NCBI RefSeq assembly: GCF_016802725.1
Contig: NC_052671.1
Span: 25,359,728 to 25,423,727 of the forward strand
Reading direction: 5' to 3'
DNA: 64,000 bases
DNA from: Solenopsis invicta
Lineage: Eukaryota; Arthropoda; Insecta; Hymenoptera; Formicidae
Of this stretch, positions 10,874 through 22,714 are shown piece by piece (the stretch's first letter is position 1; each line of letters starts with the position of its first letter). Made by a program: the position numbers and the translations under genes. The notes beneath the pieces were generated by a model. It was not told the DNA's origin and made no database searches. It saw nothing but the letters and a program-made list of their open reading frames with translations.

Positions 10874-13800
10874 TTTGCGATCTGAAAAATAGAAAGAATC
10901 TGAGCACAAAGATTGTCGTAACATTTACGACGAGAGGAATAGCCATGCGTTTTGATGCACAAAAATATGTAAACAAACTATGGATCTCGAGCGTTAGCAT
11001 CTAGGTGAGGAAAGCCGATTCAAACATGTTCGTACAAACGCCATTACGACTGATATTTTCACTATTAAATATAGCATCTTTATAAAATATTCTGTACTTT
11101 TAATGTTAAAATATGATGTATAAAATTATAATGTATAAGACGTAATTTTTTATGTTTTCATTATCTGACGTAATTTTAACTAGCACCATCGGATTCCTCA
11201 ACAACTAATATAAGAAATAATATTCGTTTTACTTTCTACGAATAAAGTAAAAACGGTTCTTTTCATCACACTCTTTTTTTTAGATATTTTAACAAAATCG
11301 TACTTTCCGTATAATCAACTAGAATTATAACCGAAAAACCCGAAAATCGCAATTTCTAAACGTGTAAAAAAAAAGTATACAAATACTTACCGTTGTATCC
11401 TTCGATTGACAGCAATAGGTCGTAAAAAGTAGTCTCAAATGTTTATACAAAAATCGTTGAAAGGTTGTCTCACTTTGTCAAGGTAGTTCTCACTGGAAGT
11501 TTCACACTTACTGTGTCACTCACACCGACAGAATGTATGGACACGCACAAGCGCGAGTGTTTTGTCCGCGCTACCTACAGGCATACTAGCAGGGCTTCCA
11601 ACTTCCAAGTCCGAGAGTGTAGTCAGGCGGAAGTCAGGTGGTGGGGATGAAAGCCATGGCTCACGCCGCACAGTGGAGCGAATAATGTAAATTCGCGGAC
11701 ATACATAACTTAAATTTTTTTTTTAATTTTAAACATTTTATTATTAAAACTATTTTGTAGAATAATTACACTTTCATTTCTGTATTAGAATTGACATTAA
11801 GAAAAACAGATAAATAAATAAAATTCATTAAAATAGATCGCTCAATCATTTTGTTGATTTGGTCAAGATGCGCTATCTGAATCAATTATAAAATACTTAC
11901 GTAAATACGTTTAGTTTGCAAATTTGGTTATACCGTCAAATCATATACCACTATACTACATAATTTCCCTATATTGTTTATAAAAAATGCATATTTTCTC
12001 GTTCTTATATTGTACTCTTCTTTATTGAGAATTTTACTCAATAAGTACGATATTTAACAGAAGTTTTAAAAAAATGCCTGGGTTTGCCCGTTCTGATCCA
12101 TACATTTTATGAAAGTATAATTTCAAAACTATTCATACGTGATAAAATCAAATGCATCTAGGTGCTCATTTACAAGAAATTTATGAAAATATTCATTTAC
12201 GTATCATGGCACAAGGTACTTCAAGGTATATGTTTAAAAAAATCTGTTTCATGTTTTGTATACTAATGAAAAACATGTTCAATTTCTTTCAATATGAAAG
12301 ATATATGCTTGGATTTTGTTATTTACAAAAGAATAAATGGAATTGTATACGAAAATATTTCTCTCTTTTTATTTCTACTAGATATCACAGGCGCGCGCTT
12401 CGCTTTTTATTACACCATGTGCAATTAATATTAATCCTTGTAATATTACTATTAACTTTTCGATACATACAACTGTCAAAATATGTGATGACAGCTGCTC
12501 ATAAAGTAAGTGCAGCAACAGAATCAATCGGTATCGCGAAAAAGGGGCAACAATAAATTCGATTATCGATTTAACACGGCCTTTTTATAATAGGAAAAAC
12601 TCTGGAAAAATAATCTGGTTGTATTAATTGGAAATTTGGTAGATTCAGTAAGAACTACAAATCGGATAGATTATAATTACATTTATCTATTCTATCTGAG
12701 ACAGAAATTCAGTTACGATAATCAAAATTGTGATTGGTGTGAAGAGAATGCATTTTATTCGTATTTCTTGTTGATTTAACCAAAACATTTTTCTCAGTGT
12801 TATACAAATTAATTGAATTAAAACTATTTTACTAAGAAAGAAAAAAGATACGAATTATTACAAGTTTCAGTATTAATAAGACCAAAAATAAGTAAAATTT
12901 ATTTTGCTCGTATATTTTTTCAAAATGTTAATACTTCAATAATAATATATAGCGTATCCTATTTAAGTAGCTTATCTTGAATATCTTGTAAATGACGCAT
13001 TGTCGTGGCAAATGTTTCAGACAAAAATTGTATGGTCTGAAGGGAGACAAATAATGATAAAATCAATTCAATATAAAAAAATCGATTTTTAAAGTCACAT
13101 AAAGGTTATCTTCATCTTTTTTAAATAAAATTGTATAATTATTTTACATAATATGATTTTTCGACAATTATTCTATAATATAAATAGTAAAGCGGAATTT
13201 TTAAAAACTAATAGTTTACGAGGTATTTTATATTTTATTTTAGCATATTTTAACATAAAATATCAAATATTTTGTAAACTATTCATTTTTTTGTTATTGT
13301 ATTTTTGATAATTGTACTTAAATATTTTATACACAGAATAATAAGTTGAATCAATTAGTTTAAAGAAAACAAACGGCTTTTTAAAAAATTATGCTATTTG
13401 CAGTATACAACTACGTATCTTTTTTAAAAAAATTCTGTTTAAGTCATACGATCCTAATTTCTGTATGTGAAAAATTTCAGACATTTTTATTGTAGTTTTC
13501 GTGATAATTTTTACATTTGACTTTTTCTTGTTATTAATTACTATCTATTATATTTGAATTTCTTATTCATATTTATTAGCATTATTTATATCTTAATATT
13601 ATTAGTAACTTTATTTCACGTGTTAGTAACTTTATTTCACATCACATGTTGGTAATTTTATTCTGCATGATTATCACAGGCTCACAGCGCATAGTATTTT
13701 GTTCAATTTGTCCATCCGTTTGTTTTCTGTTCCTGAACTCCCTGAATTAGTGTACACTTAAAGTGAAATAGGTATATGTTTGAAAGTTAGCGAAAGCAAG

Positions 13801-14081
13801 AAGGAACGTTCCAGTTCAGTTTAGTGCAGGAATAGAAAACAAGCCTCATGTATCGTCTTTTGTTTTTTCACGAGAGTTGGGCTGTTCGGCAGTTAGTTTT
13901 TTCAATGTTTCGACGCGACGCGCAACAACAAGTCGCTGCGCTGCAGCGCGCTGTAACGTTATAATTCTTGTGTACATCTCTAGAAGTTTCTCTTTCTCTT
14001 TTTATCTCTGTTTTTTTCTTATCAATTTATTTCTTACGTTCTTTCATTTACTATTATTGTTTCTTTTCATAAAATATTATA
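10874..14081. other. Long AT-rich stretch, no gene recognised
   Basis: About 10874-11450 is the presumed upstream region of the minus-strand gene. 11450-11700 is locally GC-richer. A 134-codon frame (12152-12556) has no recognisable motif. 13601-13660 contains an imperfect tandem of TTAGTAACTTTATTTCA. 13734-14081 is the leader of the Transib copy; its terminal repeat could not be located with confidence. Confidence 0.4.
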
Positions 14082-16198
14082 ATGAATTCTATCGAATATT
14101 CAGAATTATTTTCCATCCTGCGAACTCATGGTGAAAATTTAAAGGACTATAGAACTCTTTTAAAACATATATTAATGAAAAAGGAATTTAATTTTTCTGC
14201 AAATGCTGAGACACATTTATCTGAGCCATTAAGAAAATTTTCATTTCATTTATACGAACGATGGTGTAAATCAAATCGTATATATGCAAATTTTACAAAA
14301 CGAAACGAAATTTGGTTACGAACAGTATTTAGATTCCCAGAAGAAGCTTTGATTACAATTTCGGCAGAAACAGAGCCAATCCAACAATTAGCATCAGAAA
14401 ATATAAAACAAGGACAAGACGGTTCTTCATCTAAACGAAAATCATTTTTGATTTTATCAGATAGACAAAAAAGAAGGCGTACCGAATTACTGAGAGCTGA
14501 AAACACTATAGATGAACTAGCATTCGCTCTAAAAGTGAAAATGCAAACTTCAGGCAATGTAGATGGTGCAGCAATTTTATCTTTTCTAATTGAACATCCC
14601 GAACAAACATCAAGACTCAGAGCTTTCTGTGAAGGTAAAAAACATGAAGTGAAATTGTACTCCAAAGAAGAAGCTTTAGCATTAATGTTGAATTTGGGAT
14701 TATCAAAATCAAAATATGAAGTGTTACGAAAAATGTCTATTGAACAAGACATTAATCCCTATCCTTCATATTATCAAATTCAATTGGCAAAAAAAGATTG
14801 TTATCCCTCAAAAGATGCAATTACAATTTCAGATACTTATGCATCAATAAGTTTACAAGCTCTTCTTGATCTGACTACTTATAGATTACTTCAAACATGT
14901 AATATTGAAACACATTCTGAAATTCAGAATTTGAAATTAATATCTAAATGGGGATTTGATGGAGCGAGCTGCCAAAGCCTTTACAAACAAGCATTTGCAG
15001 ATCTTCCGAATGATTGCGACAAACCAAGGGATGATTCAATTTTCACAACGTGCTTAGTTCCTCTGAAATTGGTCAATGATTCAATTACTATTTGGGAAAA
15101 TTTGAAAACTTCTTCAACAAAATATTGTCGACCAGTTAAGTTCGAATTTATAAAGGAAAATGATGAAATCATTCGTAGAGAAAATCAAAGGATGTCAACC
15201 GAAATAGAAGCTTTGATTACAACGTATTATAAGGACAATGTTTCTGTAGAACATCAACTGTTATTTACTATGGTGGATAGAAAAGTTTGTTCATCACTAA
15301 CAGAATCATCATCCATGAAATGTTTCATATGCGGAGTAAAACCTAAGGATATGAACAATTTTAATCTTGTTTGTAAAAAGGATGTAAAGGTAGAACACTA
15401 CAAATTTGGATTATCAAGTCTTCATGGATGGATTAGATGCATGGAATTTTTGTTACATGTATCTTATAATCTCGAAATAAAAAAATGGTCAATCCGAGAT
15501 CTGCAGGAGAAGCTTCGTAAGGAAGAACGTAAAAAGACAATTCAAAGAGAATTTAGACAAAAATTAGGACTATTAATTGATGTAGTTAAGCAAGGAGTCG
15601 GCAGCACAAATGATGGCAATACTGCTAGAAAATTTTTTGAAAAACCTTCAGTAACAGCAGAGATTACCGGATTGGATGAACAAATAATACGAAAATTCGC
15701 AGTCCTTTTACAAGCTATCGCATCAGGTCGACAAATTGATCCACAAAAATTTGATCATTACGCTAAAAATTTAGCGAAACTTGTTATTGATAAATATGGA
15801 TGGTACTATATGCCAGCTACTGTCTATAAGATTCTATTCCATGGTGCAGAAATTATAAAATATATGCGATTACACCAATAGGACAGCTCTCCGAAGAAGT
15901 TATTGAAGCTAGACATAAAGAGTTTAGGAAATATCGTCTTGAAAACAGTAGAAAAATGAGTAGAAAAGTGACAAACGAAGATTTATTACATCATTTATTA
16001 ATATCATCTGATCCAGTCATATCTAGCTTAAGACCCGATTTCAAAAAATCAAAAGAGCGAAAAATGTTTCCAGAAGTAGAAGAATTATTTATTCAAAGAG
16101 AAGAAAATTTAGACAGCGAGAAGACTGTTATAGTTCTGCAGAAAATTTTGGGTCTGAAACTTTCGATTCGTAAGTTTGAATTAATAATTTCATTTTAA
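14082..16198 (+). pseudogene. Transib (RAG1-like) transposase, one frameshift
   Basis: A 599-codon frame continues after one frame change near 15870 into an 80-codon tail. The motif order matches Transib transposases and the RAG1 core: WGFDGAS (first catalytic Asp, residue 293), MVDRKV (second Asp, 399), CFIC zinc pair (414/417), GLSSLHGWIR...EFLLHVSYN, STNDGNTARKF (508-518), KYGWYYMPATVYKILFHG, then after the frameshift GQLSEEVIEARH (presumed catalytic Glu) and SRKVTNEDLLHHLL...SDPVISSLR. The enzyme would nick and hairpin DNA at element ends to move by cut and paste. The first His of the HxxxxH pair seen in RAG1 is Tyr here (residue 582). One frameshift and one zinc-ligand change suggest recent decay; otherwise the frame is fully open over 1.8 kb. 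Terminal repeats were not resolved. Confidence 0.85.
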
Positions 16199-16227
16199 TT
16201 CATATATTACTTATTAATCATTTGTTA

Positions 16228-16230
<3 letters not shown>

Positions 16231-16268
<38 letters not shown>
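16231..16268. repeat. TA microsatellite
   Basis: A pure TA run that directly abuts the left end of the DD41D element; its last TA serves as that element's TA duplication. Confidence 0.95.
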
Positions 16269-16271
<3 letters not shown>

Positions 16272-17005
16272 GGTGTTTGAGACCACCCGTACACCCCTTT
16301 TCTCTTCGCAGGATTAGGACCAATCAAAAATATGTTCAGACGAAAGTTGTAGGGTTTTAAAAGATCTATTCAATGATCTTATCAGTTTGACCTTGGATGG
16401 CGTCGCCAAGATCAGATCGAAATCACATTAAGTTTTTTAAATGGAACACCCTATTTTTGATCCCAGAATCTAATAGCTGGTGTCAAGACCTTTCCAAAAC
16501 ACTACAAGAAAGTTTATTTTCGTTGACTACTTTCCGAGTTGTGCGGCTTGAAAGTTACACTACCGCCAACACCATGTAAATAACAATATAAAATCACGCG
16601 TTACGCAGAAAGCCGTGCAGCCGACACAAAGAAAGTAAACACGCGAGCCGGGCCAACAAAAACAGATCATGAAAAATCGTGAAAGTTAGCTGTCGCGACC
16701 GTAGATAGTCACATACATATGTATGTCATAATATTATGTAATTACATTATTACTTTAACGGTAGCACACGAGCAATAACGAGCGCGGCTTTCTGCGTAAC
16801 GATGTCTAACTCGTGATTTTATACATATTGTTATTTGCATAGGATGTAGTAGAGATGTATTCACCACAACGCTATTGTGACTCAACTCAACACGAGTGAC
16901 AATAACTCTCTCAAACTTGTCACCTACGTCTTCAATAACCGTCATATCAGTATCAATCGCGCAACAAAAATCCGACCCTCTTTATTAGTCTAGGTTTATT
17001 TAGCC

Positions 17006-18067
17006 ATGTCCTATTCCAATGAAGAAGCATATGATATGCTGCTAATTTTAGGTGAGTGTCGAGGTACATTCATTGCAGCGGAAAGATTGTGGCGGGAACG
17101 TTATCCTGATCGGACTCCTCACTCGCGAAATGTTTTTTCACGTTTGGCTAAACGAATCAAAATTAAAGGTGTCGTTCAGCCTCAACATAACAAAGGTATA
17201 CAATTTCGTCGTCCGATTATGGATGAAAGAACAGTGGAAATTCTTGCATCGACAGAATTGAACCCTTATGATTCTTTAAGACGACGAGAACAAGATTCTG
17301 GTGTTAGTAAAATCAGTGTTTGGCGCATTCTAAAAAATAACAAATTTCACCCTTACAGAATGTCTGTTCATCAAGCGTTGAATTATAACGATATTAGACA
17401 GAGACTTGTATTTTGCAACTTTATAAGACAGCAACCACTTGATTTCCACTTGAAAATTTTATTTTCTGACGAATGTACACTTAAAAGTGATGGATCTGTT
17501 AATACTTGGAACTCTCGTTATTGGGCACAAAATAATCCTCACTGGTTGAGAGAAGTAGATCATCAAACCATTTGGAAAGTCAATGTTTGGTGTGGAATTA
17601 TTGGAAGTCAAATCATAGGTCCTGTTTTCTTTGACGAAAATCTAAACGGTGATAGATATTCCGCCTTGATAATGACAGATCTTCCTGTCTTACTAGAAAA
17701 TATTCCTCTGCAATTGCGCCTGAACATGTGGTTCCAACAAGATGCATGTCCGTCTCATACATCGAGAGTTGCTCGTGCGGCATTAAATACTATGTTCCCC
17801 GACAAGTGGATAGGCAAATACGGTCCAATCAATTATCCACCCCGATCACCAGATCTCACCGTCCTTGATTATTATTTCTGGGGAAGGATAAAAAACTTGG
17901 TCTATCATGAACGTCCGACTACGAGGGATAATATGATTCGTAGAATAAGTGAAGCAATTCGATCCTTACGTGCCGAGGAAATTCTTCGAGCAACCAATGA
18001 TTTTCAAAATAGAGTTGATGCTTGCATCGCAGAGAATGGTGCTCACTTTGAACATTTAGTCGCTTAA
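17006..18067 (+). CDS. DD41D Tc1/mariner-type transposase, intact frame
   Basis: 353 codons, uninterrupted. N-terminal residues 1-115 form the DNA-binding part (helix-turn-helix near 95-110, ISVWRILKN). The DDE_3 catalytic core follows: ILFSDECTL (Asp155), WFQQDACPSHTS (Asp246) and RSPDLTVLDYYFWG (Asp288). There are exactly 41 residues between the second and third Asp, as in the rosa-like DD41D group of Tc1/mariner rather than DD34D mariner or DD34E Tc1. The length is normal for the superfamily. The start at 17006 is the first Met and gives the expected MSYSNEEAYDML beginning. It lies centrally in an element with complete ends, so it could be functional. It would excise and insert the element at TA sites. 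Confidence 0.9.
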   Translation: MSYSNEEAYDMLLILGECRGTFIAAERLWRERYPDRTPHSRNVFSRLAKRIKIKGVVQPQHNKGIQFRRPIMDERTVEILASTELNPYDSLRRREQDSGVSKISVWRILKNNKFHPYRMSVHQALNYNDIRQRLVFCNFIRQQPLDFHLKILFSDECTLKSDGSVNTWNSRYWAQNNPHWLREVDHQTIWKVNVWCGIIGSQIIGPVFFDENLNGDRYSALIMTDLPVLLENIPLQLRLNMWFQQDACPSHTSRVARAALNTMFPDKWIGKYGPINYPPRSPDLTVLDYYFWGRIKNLVYHERPTTRDNMIRRISEAIRSLRAEEILRATNDFQNRVDACIAENGAHFEHLVA

Positions 18068-18092
18068 CAAAACATACACTCATTCATTCCCG

Positions 18093-18297
18093 AACGTGAG
18101 AGGCAAGGGGACTCACGTGAATCAAGCACCTCAAACGTGAGAGGCAAGGGGACTCACGTGAATCAAGCACCCCAAACGTGAGAGGCAAGGGGACTAACGT
18201 GAATCAAGCACCCCAAACGTGAGAGGCAAGGGGACTCACGTGAATCAAGCACCCCAAACGTGAGAGGCAAGGGGACTCACGTGAATCAAGCACCCCA
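18093..18297. repeat. 41-bp tandem repeat, five copies
   Basis: Five head-to-tail copies of a 41-bp unit (core GTGAGAGGCAAGGGGACTCA followed by CGTGAATCAAGCACC), with only two or three substitutions among them. Each unit contains a small inverted pair, GTGAG...CTCAC. It lies between the transposase stop and the right TIR; subterminal repeats in such a position often bind transposase, but here that is inference. Confidence 0.95.
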
Positions 18298-18859
18298 ATG
18301 GGATGAAATTCTCGTCACGTCCACGTCGTTCATTCTGGATAATGCTAAGCACGGGAAAATGCATACAGTCAATCTGGACATGATTGATCATCAAACATAA
18401 TCAATCCAGTTAATAAACAAAAGCAGAGTACATAAAACTTTGACTCCCCTTTTCCTCCCCCATACACATACGCATGCACGTATGCACACACCCACACACA
18501 AGATTAAATCCGACTAAGTAACCACCACATGGTACATCTTGAGTAATGCTGATGCTGGCGGTAGTGTAACTTTCAAGCCGCACAACTCGGAAAGTAGTCA
18601 ACGAAAATAAACATTCTTATAGTGTTTTGGAAAGGTCTTGACACCAGCTATTAGATTCTGGAATCAAAAATAGGGTATTCCGTTTAAAAAACTTAATGTG
18701 ATTTCGATCTGACCTTGGCGACGCCATCCAAGGTCAAACTGATAAGATCATTGAATAGATCTTTTGAAACCCTACAACTTTCGTCTGAACATATTTTTGA
18801 TTGGTCCTAATCCTGCGAAGAGAAAAGGGGTGTACGGGTGGTCTGAAACACCCTGTATA

Positions 18860-19336
18860 ATCAGACTATATGGAGATGTAACAGCATGGAAAAGTTATAA
18901 ACAAAATGACGTTACACTCTCTACATGCCAAGCAGAATACCTAGCAATGAGTGAGTCCTGTCAAGAAGTAATCTCATTGGACAAGTCACTCAGATATGTT
19001 GTTGGAGGAACATTCTTGCCTGTAACAATCTGGTGTGACAACAGAGCGGCAGGAAACTGCACTAAGAAGGATGGAAGTCACAAACTCAAAACATTTGATG
19101 ACAACTTAGAGGAAATAAAGAAAAATTTAATAGAGAGAGAAGAAACTGGAAACAGAAAACATATGGCTGACACTCATGGAGATTTTGTCAAACAGTGTGT
19201 TGACCAAGGGAAGGTGAAAGTCGAATGGGTCGAGACCAAAGAGAATTTGGCAGACATAATGACAAAACCTTTGCCTTTAGAAGCATTAGCGTATCTAAGA
19301 GACAAGATAATGAATGTAGAGTCTGAACAAAATTAG
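18860..19336 (+). pseudogene. Copia RNase H / pol C-terminus, 5' truncated
   Basis: The frame reads RLYGDVTAWKSYKQNDVTLSTCQAEYLAMSESCQE, the RNase H segment of Ty1/copia polyproteins (GD..TAWKS.KQ, LST..AEY.A), then WCDN and ...VKVEWVETKENLADIMTKPL, the conserved C-terminal tail before the stop. Everything upstream (gag, protease, integrase, most of RT) is absent. The open frame starting at 18764 is an accident of reading through the DD41D TIR. It is followed by a purine tract and LTR-like sequence. Confidence 0.85.
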
Positions 19337-19416
19337 AGATCAACTTATTTATAAACTGATTTTTGTTATGTTTCAGATAGAGACTAGAGGCAGAGAAGTG
19401 CCGCGGATCGCTCACA

Positions 19417-19687
19417 CAAAGGGAGGGAGTATTGAGAGCAGAGCTTTGAACGAGCGATGCGCTCCCGCCATTAGAGATGGCAGCTGCAATGGCATGTGTG
19501 CCGAGCGCCTCTCGTGCGTATCTCTCGATACGCTTGAACGTGAGCAACCGTCTTGTGTGTATTTCTTCTGAGATCGCGTCTTGAGCGGAGATCAAGTGAT
19601 TCTTGTGTTCATTAAATAAAGAGCTTTTCATACCAAAAGGTGTGTGTACTGTTCATTCGGCGTATTGCATCCTACTCCCGGCGAACA
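19417..19687 (+). mobile_element. Copia polypurine tract and probable 3' LTR
   Basis: The purine run AAAGGGAGGGAG (about 19418-19429) is followed by TATTGAGAGCAG..., the expected place for a 3' LTR start (a mutated TG). A polyadenylation-type signal ATTAAATAAAGAG lies near 19613, and sequence consistent with an LTR end (GCGAACA) near 19687. The other LTR is missing, so both boundaries are estimates. Confidence 0.55.
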
Positions 19688-20261
19688 TATTACTACAATC
19701 CAATATTTTCTTTTCATTTTGTTTCGCTCCTTTCCTTTCCACAGTAAAAAAAGGTAAATTAACTTTTTTAATTTTGTAAATGACATTTATATCTGTTTTG
19801 TTTATTGTTTTCTTTTGAAGAGCAATACTTATTAGAAATTCCAAATTCATTTTAGCTTCAATGTAGTCAGGTATCAAATGGTATCAAACATGTCAAGTAT
19901 AAACATATTTGAATGCGTAATATTTAAACCTCATCGTTCACATGGACACAAAATTTGCGTAATAAATACTTGCGTAACCACTTAACTGTAACATTTAACA
20001 TTTCTTTGGAAGGTTTTAACAGCATAAAAAAATATCATTAATTAAACGCGATACACTGCTGCCGTTTTATATATCATGTGCATTAGGACATTAAATTTCG
20101 CGCAACAGAAAACGCGGAACGCCTCTGATTGGTTACGCGATACGCGTTACGCGAAAAATATCAATCCATGTAATCGCAGTGTTCTGAGTGTTCTGGTCCT
20201 AAGTGTTCTGAAAATTCGAATGTAGAAAATTCGACAGATGTTTATTGTTTCCGTTTCCAAG
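19688..20261. other. Non-coding stretch between two copia remnants
   Basis: No gene recognised. 20190-20212 has a short GTGTTCTGAGTGTTCTG repeat. Sequence reading as copia protease starts at about 20262 with no recognisable gag before it. Confidence 0.4.
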
Positions 20262-21671
20262 CGCGTTTATTGTTTCCGAAGCGAAGATGATTGCAGACTT
20301 AGATCGCGACATGAAAAAGATTTGATTTCTCGACTCATGTGTTTCGAAGCACATGACGTATCAACAAGATGCCTGTACCTTAGAACATATACTACTGGAA
20401 GGAGCATAAGCTTAAAAAGTTGACACAGAGAAGACAAGATGTATAATGCGCCTAGTTGACAATGCACATGCTCAAAACAAATCAAACCGATGCTACTACT
20501 GTTTTTCATCACCCCGCAATCCTCGGACATATCAACGCTTTCTTTTGTCGGAGCATGTGCATTGCCGATTAGGCGCATTCTATATCTATTCTTGTCAATC
20601 TTCTGCGCATTGTACCTTCATTCTTGTCAATCTTCTTTGCGTCAACTCGAATGTACAGGGATTATAGGCCTATACTCCTTCCAGTAATATATGTTCTAAG
20701 GCCTGTACAATTTTTGCGAAATTACGAACAAAACCATTAGTTTAGGCGACAACACGCTGTGCGAAGTTAAAGGTTACGGAACGGTAGCGATTAAAATATT
20801 CATTAATGGCCATTGGAAATTCGGGAAACTTGAAAATGTCTTTTACGTTCCACGGTTACGCAAAAATTTATTTTCTACTGGCGCGTGCATGAATACTCTG
20901 TTTTCTTTTTTTTTCACGAAAAGTTTGTCGTAATAAAGGATTCAAATGTTTTAAAAATTCGTGGCATTCGACAAGATAACAATCTGTACCGTTTATTGAT
21001 AGAGACAACAATGATTAATGACGCGAATGTTGTTGAGGAAAACGCATTCAAAATTTGGCACAAACATCTCGAGCATATTAACAATAAATGCTTGCAAAAA
21101 ATGATCGAAAAAAGCTCGTAACTGGAATAAAGCCATGTTACAATAAATGTTTTTGCGAGAATTGCGTACTCAAAAAGCAGTATAGGCTACCTTTTAAAAA
21201 CACGAGCAAAAACAAAGAGCAAATCGGTGATTTAATTTAGACATTTGTGGACCCATGTCGGAAAGATCGATCAGAGAATTTCGTTATTTCTTGATTTTGA
21301 AAGACGATTGTTCTGGTTTCCATAAAGTTTATTTTATGCATCATAAAAGCGATACCTTTGACAAATTTAAAGAATTTGTAGCAGAATTTAGAAATGCATT
21401 CGATTATGATATAAAGTCTTAGAGAGCTGATAACGGCACAGAATTTACAAACCACATGATGCGTGATTTTATGAAAAAACGTCTGATGTCTTTAACATCA
21501 GCGACGTATACGCATGAACAAAACGGCACCGCTAAACGTGATATTACGAGTAGAACAATAGTCGAATGCGCGAAAACGATACAAATGCGCTAATCGCGAG
21601 GTTGCTAAAAAGTTTATGGGCTGAGCTACAAATGCAGCAATCTATTACCCGCATTCGTAATCCTTTCTTAT
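20262..21671 (+). pseudogene. Copia protease, pre-integrase and integrase remnants
   Basis: The protease motif reads FLDSCVSKHMT (family FLDSGAS.HMT; the Gly of DSG is Cys and the preceding Trp codon is TGA). After the MITE it resumes as LGDNTLCEVKGYGTV...LENVFYVPRLRKNLFSTG. The GAG-pre-integrase motif is IWHKHLEHINNKCL...CENC. The integrase core has LDICGPM, KDDCSGF, RADNGTEF and EQNGTAKRD, where the catalytic Glu of the usual NG.AERE is Lys. There are several stops and frame changes. The piece breaks off near 21671 into unrelated DNA. Confidence 0.85.
20379..20700. mobile_element. 322-bp MITE with perfect 8-bp target duplication
   Basis: GCCTGTAC is present immediately before (20371-20378) and after (20701-20708) the element, and splits the copia protease frame precisely. 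Terminal inverted repeats start CTTAGAACATATACTACTGG. A second inner inverted pair (about 20439-20475 and 20548-20590, core AATGCGCCTAGTTGAC) makes it a compound foldback. An 8-bp duplication fits hAT or P-type transposition; the termini do not settle which. Confidence 0.9.
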
Positions 21672-21990
21672 TTTAAGGTTAGAGGAAGCTTCCGTGAACG
21701 ATTCCTCAAATCTTCAAGGCTTCCTTGTTTCATAGACAAACCTCGAGTCTTCTTTCCAGAAGGAAGGAATATTTTAGAGATTTTTAGTAACTTACTAGAG
21801 ACAGCACCGTTTTATGACACTTACAACAAAGTTCAGATGTTCTCTCATACGGCGCAAATCACACACATAAAAATTTTTTTGCATCGTCCGTGTATATACA
21901 TACGTGTTGAGACGTTGAAACCAATATAAAGTATTAGTAACCAAAAAAAAAAGAAAAAAAAACAAAGTGATGAAGCATTTTGTTTCAATA

Positions 21991-22642
21991 ATGGATCAAG
22001 ATAAAGCTAATATTTATTATACAGAGCGGGAGAGAATGCTCTTGGTGCAGCTTATATCCAAAAAAAACAGCTATTGAAAATAAAAAAACCGATGCGACAG
22101 ACTTAAAAGATAAGGCAGAAGCGTGGAAAACAATAACAAAAAAATATGCTAGCCAAGAAATTACATCTCGCACTACAAAACAATTAAAGAAGTGCTGGGA
22201 TAATATGAAACAAAAGTAAATACAATATCAATAATCTCATTCCCCAGCGAAAAATGATAATAGAATCAACATCAAATCGACGGCGTTTTCATTATTTCTC
22301 CTTGGGTGATAATCAATCTTATATATTGTTCTTATTATCTAATTTTATTTTTTTTTTACGTTTTTACATTTTCTTTCCATATGTAATATCTTTATTATTG
22401 ATTTCTATTATATTTTGATATTTATTATTTTATTAATTAATCATTTTAAGAAAAGAAAATTAAATACGACAATCCGGCACAAACGTCTTATGACAGGAGG
22501 AGGTCCTGCATTAGTAGAACCAAATGACCCAGTGTTGGACTACATGGATGCAACTAATGCAAATTTAGATGTAAAAATTGATTGTACATTTGACAGCACT
22601 GCCGTATTTGAAAAACAACATAAGCATTACATGAGTACATAA
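21991..22642 (+). pseudogene. Two-exon Myb/SANT-like (zeste-type) DNA-binding gene, frameshifted
   Basis: Exon 1 (21991-22215) starts MDQDKANIYYTERERMLLVQLI. After a frame change in an A8 run near 22060 it continues ENKKTDATDLKDKAEAWKTITKKY...TTKQLKKCWDNMKQK, the tri-helical Myb_DNA-bind_5/SANT pattern of zeste-like and Harbinger-associated proteins. A GT donor at 22216 and an AG acceptor at 22454-22455 join it in phase to exon 2 (22456-22642), which carries the family's TGGGP motif and ends KHYMST. In PIF/Harbinger transposons such a protein helps the transposase enter the nucleus and bind DNA; insects also have free-standing copies. No Harbinger nuclease was found next to it. Confidence 0.7.
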
Positions 22643-22714
22643 ATACATCCTAACGGTTGGACAATTCTTATTTTTCTTTTACAACAATTATTTTTGACTT
22701 TTTAATTTTTAGAT

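Larger units (their letters stand above)
16269..18855 (+). mobile_element. DD41D Tc1/mariner transposon, both ends present
   Basis: The left end CAGGGTGTTTGAGACCACCC and the right end (its near complement, ending ACACCCTG at 18855) are each flanked by TA. The inverted repeats are unusually long, about 300 bp (16269-16571 and 18553-18855), and nearly identical. Between them are a minus-strand-open stretch of no clear function (16572-17005), the transposase gene and a 41-bp tandem array. Length is 2587 bp. The 41-residue Asp-Asp spacing of the transposase points to the rosa/DD41D group; its ends and frame suggest recent activity. It sits between a TA microsatellite and a 5'-truncated copia. Confidence 0.9.

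Noticed and set aside
12152..12556. 134-codon plus-strand frame with a hydrophobic segment
   Set aside because: No family motif, no splice or promoter context, and AT-driven hydrophobic composition; chance frame judged more likely.
18764..18859. Start of the copia RNase H frame at 18764
   Set aside because: These codons read through the DD41D terminal repeat; copia sequence begins only after the TA at 18856.
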